Notes: generated by a model from the letters alone, not told the origin. 12,282 nucleotides of DNA from Baffinella frigidus (GCA_026770585.1 MU646744.1:246010-258291); one strand, 5' to 3'; counted from the stretch's first letter, positions 10,801 through 12,282 are shown. Translations and numbers: made by a program.

Positions 10801-11602
10801 GGGGTTTAGGGTTTAGAGTTTAGGGTGTAGGGTTTAGGGTGTAAGGTTTAGGGTTCAAGATTTTGAGGTTTATAATTTATGCTTTTGGGTTTGCAGGTCC
10901 CTGCACGGAATTCGTGTGCGGTCCACAAACGGATTCGTGACCGTGGGGAGGAGACGGACCTGTGAGGACGACAGCGAAGTAGCAGAAGACCACGATGTTG
11001 ATGAACGCCGCCCCAATAACCCACTCGAGGCTAGAAATAGGACCATTTAAAATGTGGGGTTGTTGAATTTGGTACCAGTCACGGGCAGGCGTGGTCACGT
11101 AGCGGGCGGAATTCCGCCCGCTACGTGACCAAACGCCCCCATTTGAGTGAAAATTACTACATCTTTTTTTTTCATACACTTGTAAACGAATCCCTGTTTT
11201 AAAATAGTCACATTTCTAGGCTCGAGTGGGAGGAAGACCTGTGAGGAGGACAGCAAAGTAGCAGAAGACCACGAAGTTGATGAACGCCGGCCCGATAACC
11301 TGCCAACGCGTTAACGGTTTATTCGGGATTCAACACCCTTTCGGGTGCCCGATAACCTGCCAACGCGTTAACGGTTTATTTGGGGTTTAACCCCCTTTCG
11401 GGCGCCAGTAATATTAAAGTTGATGAACGCGGGCCCGATAGAATTGGCCGCGTCTCACCATAGGTACCGTTTTCAGAAGTGGGAAGGGGGGGATATACCA
11501 TACGGAGAATTGCGAACTCAATGGAGGTCTCAGCCTCGTTTGTGCGCTTTACAACGACCAGCCCATCGTCCTTCCACAGCGAGTCCGAGCACCAGAAGTC
11601 GT
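508..11602 (-). CDS. Ionotropic glutamate receptor-like channel with K+-type selectivity filter, multi-exon, 5' partial
   Basis: Gene-level entry joining the exons listed separately. Seen: 17 exons with AG acceptors and GT donors (one GC donor), and phases that match at every junction, plus a weak terminal exon. The spliced product is about 460 residues and is open throughout. Domain order is end of S1, M1, pore loop with TVGYGD, M3, S2, acidic linker, M4, basic/helical tail and an extra hydrophobic helix. Known: in GluR0-type and eukaryotic glutamate receptors a periplasmic-binding-protein-like domain is split around a pore that resembles an inverted K+ channel; eukaryotic members add M4. 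Inference: a plasma-membrane, ligand-gated, K+-selective channel. The ligand cannot be named, because most of S1, including its ligand-binding residues, lies beyond the right edge. A plain voltage-gated K+ channel is less likely, since no S4 helix is seen and S2-like exons follow the pore. Confidence 0.85.
534..720. repeat. Telomere-like heptamer array
   Basis: Variants of TTTAGGG (TTTTGGG, TTTGGGG, TTTATGG) with the G-rich strand on plus. The TTTATGG variant forms its own run at about 640-705. The array ends next to the candidate terminal exon. Confidence 0.85.
1021..1294. repeat. Five copies of a ~20-bp unit, TTTACTACAGGTTGCTGAC
   Basis: Copies lie at 1021-1042, 1055-1075, 1217-1237, 1252-1273 and 1274-1294, with one to three changes each. 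They lie in the intron downstream of the last membrane exon, on both sides of its donor-side echo. The echo and two of the repeats seem to have been duplicated as one block. Confidence 0.8.
1111..1189 (-). pseudogene. Donor-side echo of the last membrane-segment exon
   Basis: It repeats the exon from about the second VSVLGA codon to SRQ and the donor CAG|GTACCC almost without change. The first third of the exon is absent and no acceptor abuts it. The near-identity suggests a recent duplication. Confidence 0.8.
1312..1421 (-). CDS. Exon: extra C-terminal transmembrane segment
   Basis: Acceptor TCGCAG|GGCACG (phase 1), donor CGCCAG|GTGCCC (phase 0), 36 codons: HERITRLVLVMSVLGAILVL and then MLLAATVAMLILWSRQ. 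About 26 consecutive uncharged, mostly aliphatic residues make an unambiguous membrane helix, bounded by HERITR and SRQ. The family normally ends with a soluble tail after M4, so this helix is unexpected. Echoes lie on both sides: donor-side at 1111-1189, acceptor-side at 1706-1736. Confidence 0.82.
1513..1544. repeat. Short hairpin flanked by A/T runs
   Basis: Arms AAGCTGAGACCGGA and its near-complement (one mismatch) are separated by two bases, with an A-run after the second arm. It resembles a bacterial terminator, but the setting is a eukaryotic intron, so no such function is claimed. Confidence 0.6.
1594..1680. repeat. Dispersed palindromic repeat, copy A
   Basis: It begins CGAAATTAAGGACACAAACC, then GCCCCTAG, and ends near CTGTAGGACCCTA. 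The same order of blocks occurs at 12008-12083, over 10 kb away, with a different middle. It shares the CTACAGTAGGACCC-type core with 196-245. Confidence 0.55.
1706..1736 (-). pseudogene. Acceptor-side echo of the last membrane-segment exon
   Basis: After CACACCAG the sequence GACACGAGCGC and following bases copy the first 30 bases of the exon at 1312-1421, then break off into unrelated DNA. It lies upstream of the intact exon on the coding strand. Confidence 0.75.
1843..1878. repeat. (GA)n microsatellite
   Basis: An uninterrupted run of 18 GA units, preceded by a short GT run and a long purine-rich tract from about 1750. Confidence 0.95.
1978..2087. repeat. Telomere-like heptamer array
   Basis: Degenerate TTTAGGG with TTTCGGG and TTTAGAG variants, G-rich strand on plus. 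It follows immediately after the donor of the echo at 2093-2145 on the coding strand. Confidence 0.85.
2093..2145 (-). pseudogene. Shortened, diverged echo of the helix exon, next to a TIR element
   Basis: It shares CGGAACATGTCGATG and the CGCACCATCCACGA-ACC end with the exon at 2558-2648 but lacks about 18 internal bases. It ends ATCG|GTAAGT, a good donor in the same position. Its upstream edge is exactly the end of the inverted-repeat element at 2146-2380. It could also be read as a small separate exon. Confidence 0.5.
2146..2380. mobile_element. MITE-like element with TIRs and TA flanks, bounded by GT and AG on the minus strand
   Basis: Terminal inverted repeats of 14-16 bp (TATCCTCTTGCCGGTC at 2147-2162, its exact complement at 2364-2379) enclose about 200 bp without a convincing gene. 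The outermost TA on each side may be the target duplication, as for Tc1/mariner-type elements. On the coding strand the element runs from GTATCC to GGATAG, exactly the limits of a 235-bp GT-AG intron. The interior repeats TTCTGCTA three times and is richer in A+T than its surroundings. Confidence 0.7.
2558..2648 (-). CDS. Exon: predicted helix between M4 and the last membrane segment
   Basis: Acceptor AACAG|GACCAC (phase 0), donor ACCG|GTACAC (phase 1), 30 codons: DHIMHLVKRLRNMSMQHVQE and then LRTIIHDTRT. It has no proline or glycine, and hydrophobic residues (I, L, V, M) recur at three- and four-residue steps, so a helix or short coiled coil is likely. This could mediate subunit assembly in the cytoplasm. 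Donor-side echoes lie at 2464-2487 and 2093-2145. Confidence 0.8.
2743..2950. mobile_element. MITE-like element with ~40-bp TIRs and TA duplication
   Basis: Inverted arms start TTGTCGATCTGGGCT and continue through CGCGCGGAA and TCGAGGTCAGGTCAG, at 2745-2783 and 2909-2948; one has a 4-base insertion. TA lies just outside both ends. The inner 120 bp is A/T-rich with no coding capacity. Structure and size fit a non-autonomous mariner-like element. Confidence 0.75.
3027..3372. repeat. Intron stretch of mixed short repeats and exon echoes
   Basis: Contents: a heptamer run (3027-3085); five or so copies of GGTTCAGTAGTAC or shortened forms (3115-3228); an echo of the MERRR exon (3237-3276); a TTTA microsatellite (3278-3300); and another short heptamer run (3320-3370). 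Confidence 0.75.
3380..3422 (-). CDS. Micro-exon: MERRRDKLQQMSAQ
   Basis: Acceptor GCACAG|GATGGA (phase 2, completing K), donor GCCCAG|GTATGC (phase 0), 14 codons. With its neighbours it reads RRRKMERRRDKLQQMSAQDH, a highly charged helix. Donor-side echoes lie at 3237-3276 and, shorter, near 3107-3117 and 3008-3022. Acceptor-side echoes lie in the tandem block at 3560-3820. Confidence 0.78.
3419..3900. repeat. Four tandem units of ~100-145 bp carrying acceptor echoes of the MERRR exon
   Basis: Units start near 3419, 3559, 3669 and 3800 with ATCC(T/A)GTGCTGCCTGC, which on the coding strand is the acceptor GCAGCACAGGAT of the exon at 3380-3422. They continue with ATCAGGAACAGTCCAACAC, TTCAGCCAC and CACGGGTTGAC blocks, present or missing by unit. 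Only the first unit is attached to the real exon. Confidence 0.8.
4020..4082 (-). pseudogene. Donor-side echo of the RRWLATT exon
   Basis: It repeats the exon's 3' two thirds (GADKLAAKFGRRWLATTRRL) with several silent changes, then CAA|GTATCG. It has no matching acceptor. A still smaller fragment (CCGCAA|GTATGC) lies at about 3963-3972. Both are on the downstream side of the intact exon. Confidence 0.75.
4215..4312 (-). CDS. Exon: basic cytoplasmic segment, RRWLATTRRRK
   Basis: Acceptor AACCAG|GACGAA (phase 0), donor CGCAA|GTAACC (phase 2), 32 codons plus two bases: DEKVSGASGTIDGAEKLAAK and then FGRRWLATTRRR. The AAG TAA across the donor looks like a stop in unspliced DNA, but using GT inside it gives a consistent phase with the next exon. 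The LAAKFGRRWLATTRRRK run is a strongly basic amphipathic helix. A donor-side echo at 4020-4082 ends RRL instead of RRR, again at CAA|GTATCG, which supports the chosen donor. Confidence 0.8.
4320..4626. repeat. Succession of homogeneous heptamer arrays
   Basis: In order: GAGGGGT repeated about nine times (4325-4400), TTTTGGG about nine times (4437-4503), then AGTGTTT/AGTGTTG heptamers (4519-4600). Each block is internally uniform but differs from the next, and all keep a 7-bp period. Confidence 0.9.
4642..4714 (-). CDS. Exon: basic segment after M4
   Basis: Acceptor GGCCAG|GTATCG (phase 2 entry, completing W), donor GCG|GTAACC (phase 0), 24 codons: YRKKTTTDRVLRHLMKGMMG and then TTAA. The positive charges immediately after M4 agree with the positive-inside rule. 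The RVLRHLMKGMM stretch alternates basic and hydrophobic residues, and calmodulin binding is conceivable but not shown. Confidence 0.8.
4733..4912. repeat. Heptamer arrays TTTGGTG, TTTGGGG, then octamer AGTGTTTT
   Basis: About six TTTGGTG-type units are followed by about ten perfect TTTGGGG units (4800-4868) and then a short AGTGTTTT run. They sit in the 263-bp intron between the M4 exon and the next, filling most of it. Confidence 0.9.
4978..5070 (-). CDS. Exon: M4 transmembrane segment
   Basis: Acceptor GCGCAG|GTGTGT, donor CGCTG|GTCCTC (phase 2), 30 codons: CVPESKYKIPYIIATAVISV and then FYFILINGVR. About 22 uncharged residues from IPYIIA to LING form a clear membrane helix, flanked by K on one side and R-W-Y-R-K-K on the other, so the downstream side is expected to face the cytoplasm. 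M4 is present in eukaryotic glutamate receptors and absent from bacterial GluR0. An acceptor-side echo (GCGCAG|GTGTCC) lies at about 5116-5133. Confidence 0.85.
5085..5390. repeat. Minisatellite with core CATCACGCAACGTTTCGCAC
   Basis: Eight or so units at roughly 30-bp spacing (near 5088, 5143, 5172, 5204, 5234, 5266, 5340, 5368) share GCAACG(T/G)TTCGC around the palindrome AACGTT. They lie in the intron upstream of M4, directly before its acceptor and acceptor echo. The flanking arms differ between units. Confidence 0.85.
5430..5506 (-). CDS. Exon: acidic linker before M4
   Basis: Acceptor GACAG|ATGCTG (phase 0), donor GTGGG|GTACTC (phase 2), 25 codons plus two bases: MLFEDGTSDDYAESLTLEEP and then ELEAV. 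Ten of 25 residues are D or E. It lies between the S2 end helix and M4, where glutamate receptors have a short linker; this one is longer and strongly acidic, perhaps facing the outside. The donor was chosen because its phase fits the M4 exon. The methionine is internal, not a start. Confidence 0.75.
5515..5868. repeat. GTGTGTTGAGGAAG-type repeats and (TG)n microsatellite
   Basis: Irregular units of TGTGTGTTGA(G/T)GA(A/T)G plus GATGC(A/G)CG run from 5515 to about 5835, followed by an uninterrupted TG run at 5838-5868. No exon is recognised between 5507 and 5989. Confidence 0.8.
5990..6058 (-). CDS. Exon: end of S2 lobe, amphipathic helix
   Basis: Acceptor CGGCAG|CTGTGC, donor GAG|GTGATG, phase 0 at both ends, 23 codons: LCSYSQSVYAAKYIAEGVSK, then TAE. 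It probably forms the last helix of S2. The cysteine at position 2 could pair with the one in KKCGNP. The acceptor directly follows telomere-like heptamers in C-rich orientation, which appear to serve as its pyrimidine tract. Three acceptor-side echoes lie upstream at 6161-6366. Confidence 0.78.
6161..6366 (-). pseudogene. Three acceptor-side echoes of the last S2 exon
   Basis: Copies of the acceptor plus the exon's first 20-30 bases (encoding LCSYSQSVY or part of it) occur at 6161-6193, 6269-6300 and 6342-6366, separated by heptamer arrays. Spacings from the real exon are about 129, 107 and 67 bp. None continues into the rest of the exon. All lie upstream of the intact exon on the coding strand. 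Confidence 0.8.
6523..6617 (-). CDS. Exon: S2 lobe, KKCGNP and GKPF strands
   Basis: Acceptor ACAG|GGGCGC (phase 1), donor AAG|GTTTCC (phase 0); a second GT six bases earlier (ACC|GTAAAG) would also hold phase. The 31 codons read AHLKKCGNPMMIVGKPFTTT and then ETEKWTKHTVK. The CGN-hydrophobic-hydrophobic-VG-x-PF pattern is typical of the last core strands of S2, where the chain returns toward the membrane. The single cysteine is a candidate for the S2 disulfide seen in eukaryotic glutamate receptors. Confidence 0.8.
6778..6847 (-). CDS. Exon: S2 lobe hinge strand, with GC donor
   Basis: Acceptor CACCAG|CTGGTC, 23 codons plus one base: LVDQSISAMIIPHSDMVGYF and then KST. The pattern hydrophobic-D-x-S-I-S-A-M-I-I-P-HSD matches the strand and turn where binding-protein lobes place an acidic residue near the ligand. 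To keep phase with the next exon the donor must be CCACAG|GCACGT, a GC-AG intron. No GT donor at this position preserves the frame. An acceptor-side echo is at about 7077-7111 (LVDQSISAIIIP). Confidence 0.78.
6851..6915. repeat. Telomere-like heptamer array abutting the acceptor of the hinge-strand exon
   Basis: TTTGGGG and TTTAGGG units with the G-rich strand on plus. On the coding strand the array reads CCCCAAACACCAG into the exon. A longer related array is at 7118-7196. Confidence 0.85.
7018..7270. repeat. Heptamer arrays in both orientations
   Basis: Runs at about 7018-7050 and 7230-7270 have the C-rich strand on plus (AAACCCC, AAACCCT), opposite to every other array in the window. Between them lies a G-rich array at 7118-7196. 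Facing arrays could fold back. The acceptor echo of the hinge exon lies between them at 7077-7111. Confidence 0.8.
7331..7358 (-). CDS. Possible micro-exon RKARLEALE (doubtful)
   Basis: A GC-rich block ending CTCGAG|GTTGAT would encode RKARLEALE, which would suit the helix before LVDQSIS. However, its only acceptor (CTCAAG) is poor, its entry phase (2) does not match the preceding exon's exit (0), and the chain works without it. Downstream of it, TTGATAAGGAGTGGTCCAAACG recurs in modified form at about 6938-6962, like a donor-flank echo. Kept as a low-confidence alternative. Confidence 0.2.
7364..7462. repeat. 27-bp minisatellite
   Basis: Three to four units of GTGAGAAGAGGGTGAGAAGA and then GTCCCGG. 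The 27-bp length keeps any reading frame open (reverse strand RDSSHPLLT per unit), but I see no splice sites or family similarity that would make it coding. Confidence 0.85.
7551..7790. repeat. Telomere-like array with GGGTATG/GGGTGTG sub-block
   Basis: A block of GGG-TATG and GGG-TGTG heptamers (7597-7685) lies between degenerate TTTAGGG/TTCAGGG stretches. G-rich strand on plus. Confidence 0.85.
7809..7847 (-). CDS. Micro-exon: S2 lobe, acidic cysteine-containing segment
   Basis: Acceptor AAGCAG|GTCTTG, possible donor CTT|GTACGC, 13 codons VLCEDEADCEQKL in phase 0. Joined to its neighbours it reads YNFEQVLCEDEADCEQKL followed by LVDQSISAMIIP. This fits the helix before the hinge strand in SBP-like lobes, where a run of acidic residues precedes a leucine and a short turn. 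The two cysteines seven residues apart could form a disulfide. The donor is weak, and a further small exon between here and 6847 is possible. Confidence 0.55.
7861..8056. repeat. GTTCCGG heptamers and 21-bp TCAACTTTCAAA units
   Basis: About six GTTCCGG units (7892-7928) sit inside a TTAGGGGTGAGGG-type array. From 7985 three units of TCAACTTTCAAAATGAGTC or variants follow. They form the intron between the 25-codon and 13-codon S2 exons. Confidence 0.8.
8092..8192. repeat. Fold-back repeat with 22-bp arms
   Basis: CGTTTCTGGTACTAATTTGT (from 8092) and the near-complement ending at 8192 differ by one base and one indel. An inner CCTGTC/GACAGG stem lies in the loop. No clear target duplication. 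Part of the arm (TTTCTGGTAC) is also found in the repeats at 10187-10470. Confidence 0.7.
8241..8315 (-). CDS. Exon: S2 lobe, VGVL strand
   Basis: Acceptor CGCAG|GTCGGG, donor CAG|GTCCTA, phase 0 at both ends, 25 codons: VGVLKRLAEPVVAGMNLG and then ASYNFEQ. After K in the previous exon this gives DLGGFKVGVL, the strand followed by a helix that in binding-protein folds often contacts the ligand through the start of the helix. The usual GS/GT after this strand is replaced by KR, so ligand preference may be unusual. An acceptor-side echo lies at about 8440-8486 and a donor-side echo at 8066-8082. Confidence 0.82.
8320..8600. repeat. GTTGACATTCGAG tandem units around an acceptor echo
   Basis: Ten or more units of GTTGACATTCGAGGTTG with variable spacing, interrupted by the echo of the VGVL exon at 8440-8486. 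The units also precede the real acceptor at 8316, so unit and exon edge were duplicated together. Confidence 0.8.
8704..9290 (-). pseudogene. Four donor-side echoes of the first S2 exon
   Basis: Truncated repeats of the exon's 3' end, each followed by GT, end at 9231, 8961, 8834 and 8704 and reach right to about 9290, 8990, 8856 and 8745. All encode forms of the P-x-DLGGFK block, with increasing damage: the copy at 9231 reads KKGPVDLGGFK, and the one at 8834 has CAG for AAG. None has the exon's acceptor. The DNA between them also repeats (G-tract followed by TTATCGACC). A decayed stretch reading ISTETLVEMS at about 8880-8930 may be a worn copy of the exon's front part. Confidence 0.7.
9024..9145. 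repeat. AT-rich palindrome and GGTACAA repeats
   Basis: CTCTAATTA and TAATTAGAG form a small hairpin at 9024-9046. GAGGAACCCTA occurs twice, then GGTACAAAAA-type units occur three to four times (9091-9142). No exon is seen from 8961 to 9230. Confidence 0.65.
9409..9480 (-). CDS. Exon: start of ligand-binding lobe S2
   Basis: Acceptor CAG|GTGTCG, donor AAG|GTCGAT, phase 0 at both ends, 24 codons: VSEQISTAAAENSIKG then PLDLGGFK. The pattern I-K/S-G-P-x-DL-x-G-x-K/R followed by VGV is the usual opening of the second lobe in SBP family 3 and GluR0-like proteins. This is the only copy with both splice sites; four downstream echoes keep only its 3' part. Confidence 0.85.
9610..9738. repeat. TTTATGG/TTTAGGG heptamer array
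   Basis: A TTTATGG-type run (9610-9690) grades into TTTAGGG/TTGAGGG and ends at the donor of the M3 exon. G-rich strand on plus. Confidence 0.85.
9746..9829 (-). CDS. Exon: second pore helix (M3 of glutamate receptors)
   Basis: Acceptor CAG|GTGCCG, donor CAG|GTTCGC, phase 0 at both ends, 28 codons. It begins VPMTGLGKSVTII directly after GYGDK, as K+ channels continue with a short P-x-T linker, and goes on WMFFGILCFGVFSGQ, the pore-lining inner helix with glycines that could act as hinges. In the family this helix leads back outside to lobe S2. The final SGQ followed by VSEQIS resembles the transition to the S2 linker in bacterial homologues. A small donor-side echo lies at 9597-9610. Confidence 0.88.
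9833..10045. repeat. Tandem units of ~55-60 bp
   Basis: About four units built of CACGTCCACACG, CGTCAGCAAAACAGTAGTAA and GGTCATCGACACC or TAAGATAGT blocks. They lie in the intron between the pore exon and the M3 exon, next to the M3 acceptor; the first GTCACGTCC directly follows it. Confidence 0.8.
10175..10470. repeat. Three units linking pore-exon echoes
   Basis: GGTACGAAACTGTCAACATT (with variants) followed by TGGCAATTGG occurs near 10196, 10281 and 10441, each next to a copy of the pore exon's donor flank or interior. The real pore donor adjoins the last unit. Confidence 0.75.
10315..10405 (-). pseudogene. Donor-side echo of the pore exon
   Basis: Downstream of the pore exon, this copy repeats from about the ELFDPS codons to GYGDK and the donor AAG|GTAAAC. 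Its upstream part is unrelated, with no matching acceptor. Coding differences in the matched part are silent. A shorter fragment of the same region lies at about 10217-10245. It probably lies inside the intron, although its intact donor makes it a potential decoy splice site. Confidence 0.75.
10476..10603 (-). CDS. Exon: pore loop with K+ selectivity filter TVGYGD
   Basis: Acceptor ACCAG|GGCACA (phase 1 entry), donor AAG|GTAACC (phase 0), 42 codons. Residues 1-8 finish M1 (HIFWLIER) and residues 9-18 form a turret-like stretch (GNNPELFDPS). Residues 25-34 (DGLWFSMVTV) are the pore helix and residues 35-40 are TVGYGD, the canonical K+ filter. The LIER-NPE and DG-W spacing resembles GluR0-type channels more than voltage-gated ones. 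A conserved filter and pore helix support a functional K+-selective pore. Confidence 0.92.
10608..10900. repeat. Heptamer arrays before the pore exon
   Basis: About fifteen AGTGTTT/AGTGTTG units (10637-10750), then TTTGGGG and TTTAGGG units to about 10875. On the coding strand the C-rich form runs into the pore exon acceptor (CCCCTCAACCAG). Confidence 0.9.
10960..11020 (-). CDS. Exon: M1 transmembrane segment, tandem copy 2
   Basis: This is the same 61-bp length as copy 1, with an identical donor position (ACAG|GTCCGT) and exit phase. It encodes VIGAAFINIVVFCYFAVVLT; the changes are conservative (P to A, F to I, L to V). Its 5' edge runs into an inverted repeat. The nearest AG (TAG|CCTCGAG at 11031-11033) would add SLEW but shift the entry phase to 2, which does not match the upstream exon. 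Either an alternative M1 exon or a recently disabled duplicate. Confidence 0.5.
11020..11230. repeat. Inverted repeat spanning the intron between the two M1 exons
   Basis: CCCACTCGAGGCTAGAAAT at 11020-11038 and its near-complement at 11212-11230 extend, with small gaps, to about 42 bp per arm. The arms end within ten bases of the M1 copy 1 donor and at the first base of M1 copy 2. The 40-bp palindrome lies inside. Confidence 0.75.
11092..11131. repeat. Perfect 40-bp palindrome
   Basis: TGGTCACGTAGCGGGCGGAA is followed immediately by its own reverse complement, centred on an EcoRI-like GAATTC. A further GGCG/CGCC match lies outside after a two-base bulge. It sits in the intron between the two M1 exon copies. 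Confidence 0.97.
11239..11299 (-). CDS. Exon: M1 transmembrane segment, copy 1
   Basis: Acceptor GGCAG|GTTATC, donor ACAG|GTCTTC; enters in phase 0 and leaves in phase 1. It encodes VIGPAFINFVVFCYFAVLLT, a hydrophobic helix continued by HIFWLIER in the pore exon. This layout (helix, then H-hydrophobic-W-LIER, then NPE) is typical of the first pore helix in GluR0-like K+ channels. It is favoured over copy 2 because its acceptor is clean and its phase matches the upstream exon. Confidence 0.8.
11291..11404. repeat. Two ~57-bp tandem units including the M1 acceptor
   Basis: The unit CGATAACCTGCCAACGCGTT then AACGGTTTATT and a TTCGGG end occurs twice. It contains the acceptor GGCAG|GTTATCGGG of M1 copy 1; the second unit is an acceptor echo. 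A further M1 echo (ATCGGGCCCGCGTTCATCAA) is at about 11418-11443. Confidence 0.85.
11499..11602 (-). CDS. Exon: end of ligand-binding lobe S1, leading into M1
   Basis: The acceptor is GGCAG|ACGAC (entered in phase 1) and the donor ATG|GTATAT (phase 0), giving 34 codons beginning DFWCSDSLWKDDGLVVVKR. The run SLWKDDGLVVVKR resembles the stretch of bacterial SBP family 3 and GluR0-like proteins in which a strand with a GL-hydrophobic-V pattern precedes the first pore helix. It joins in frame to the M1 exon at 11239-11299. Related copies lie at 11723-11808 and near 12107-12168. This copy is preferred because it alone has both a good acceptor and a usable donor. The copy at 11723-11808 has the donor GAG|GTCGAA, also phase 0, and could give an alternative six residues shorter. 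Confidence 0.6.
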
Positions 11603-11722
11603 CTGCCGGTTCGGGTTTGGGGGTTAGCACGAATTTTGAGAAAACGCAACGGCTCGCGGACGTGCTTGGTGGAAACTTTGTACGTCCGGTAGTAATTTTT
11701 ACTCAACTAAACCAACTTCGAC

Positions 11723-11808
11723 CTCAATGGAGGTCTCAGCCTCGTTTGTGCGCTTTACAACCACAAGTCCGCCGTCCTTCCACAGCGAGTCCGAGCACCA
11801 GAAGTCGT
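11723..11808 (-). pseudogene. Second copy of the S1-end exon, no acceptor
   Basis: Same 28-codon core as 11499-11602, with WKDGG in place of WKDDG, ending NEAETSIE at a GT (GAG|GTCGAA, phase 0). The AG expected just before ACGAC is replaced by telomere-like heptamers (CCCCCAA), so it cannot be spliced in at the same position. It is either a decayed duplicate or part of an alternative exon with a more distant acceptor. Confidence 0.6.
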
Positions 11809-12106
11809 TTGGGGGTTGGGGTTTGGGGGTTAGGGTTGGGGGTTTGGGGTTTAGCTTTTGGGAGAAGCTAAACTCCCCGCCAGTGGTACACGGACCCTGG
11901 GAGGAAGGTAACGTGACCACGAAAATCCCCAAAAGGCTCTAGCACGAGCAAAGCGTGGTGGTAGGTAGGCACAAACCCTGGCTGGAACAGTCAACAGGGT
12001 CCAGGGGTACTCGAAGTTAAGGGCACGCACCGCCCCTAGTGTGACCATAGGGCCCTATGCATAGGCCTACTGTAGGACCCACGGCGGCTCGTGTCCTCAA
12101 CCTGTG

Positions 12107-12168
12107 TATGTGCTTTACAACAACAAGCCCGCCGTCCTTCCATACCGAGTCCGTGCACCAGAAGTCGT
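12107..12168 (-). pseudogene. Third, 5'-side copy of the S1-end exon
   Basis: After the acceptor TTCCAG|ACGAC the sequence encodes DFWCTDSVWKDGGLVVVK and then drifts away from the other two copies (KHIHR instead of KRTNEA). It keeps the acceptor side only, as do the other truncated echoes upstream of their exons. A GT follows CAG near the break (CAG|GTTGAG), so use as an alternative short exon cannot be excluded. Confidence 0.5.
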
Positions 12169-12282
12169 CTGGAAGTTGTGGTTCAGGGTTTGGGGTTTGG
12201 GGTGTGGGGTGTGGAGTGTGGGTATGGGGTATGGGGTATGGGGGGTGGGCTTCGAGTGACCCATGCACATGACGCTCGGGAG

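Larger units (their letters stand above)
11603..12282. repeat. Right-end intron sequence with heptamer arrays and a dispersed repeat
   Basis: Besides the two S1-end exon copies it holds TTTGGGG/TTAGGG heptamers (11610-11625, 11808-11858, 12182-12250), with a GGGTATG form near the end. Copy B of the dispersed palindromic repeat is at 12008-12083. No further S1 exon was recognised at 11860-12100. Confidence 0.65.

Noticed and set aside
11851-12048. Minus-strand ORF with EYPWTLLTVP as a further S1 exon
   Set aside because: No convincing acceptor/donor pair with matching phase, and no recognisable S1 motif.
534-12250. Chromosome end (true telomere)
   Set aside because: The arrays are short, degenerate, repeatedly interrupted by exons, and include both orientations; they are internal repeats.

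Overview
This window is eukaryotic nuclear DNA. It is built of short GC-rich exons (about 40-130 bp) separated by introns packed with short tandem repeats. Many repeats are 7-bp variants of the plant/alga-type telomere unit TTTAGGG. The combination suggests an intron-rich microalga or related protist. A prasinophyte green alga is my tentative guess, from general resemblance only. No bacterial gene, rRNA, tRNA or CRISPR array is visible.

One gene explains the coding signal. It lies on the minus strand and runs from about 11602 down to a possible stop at 508. Its 5' end is beyond the right edge of the window. I could chain 17 exons (plus one weak terminal exon) whose splice sites and reading phases all agree, giving about 460 residues. 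The product is an ionotropic glutamate receptor-like channel with a potassium-channel selectivity filter. In order it has the end of ligand-binding lobe S1, membrane segment M1, a pore loop with TVGYGD, the pore-lining M3 segment, lobe S2 spread over six exons, an acidic linker, M4, a long basic and probably helical cytoplasmic region, and an unexpected further membrane segment near the C terminus.

Layout from right to left: 11700-12282 holds two partial copies of the S1-end exon. 11499-11602 is the best S1-end exon. 10960-11299 holds two tandem M1 exons. 10476-10603 is the pore. 9746-9829 is M3. 9480 down to 5990 is S2. 5430-5506 is the acidic linker. 4978-5070 is M4. 4714 down to 2558 is the basic/helical tail. 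1312-1421 is the last membrane segment, and 508-528 is a possible end.

Two features of the non-coding DNA stand out. First, most exons have truncated echoes of their own edges in the neighbouring introns. Echoes upstream keep the acceptor side and echoes downstream keep the donor side, as expected if introns grew by tandem duplications across splice junctions. Second, there are small inverted-repeat elements. Two are flanked by TA, like mariner-type MITEs, and one of these is bounded by GT and AG on the coding strand. A perfect 40-bp palindrome lies in the intron between the two M1 exons.
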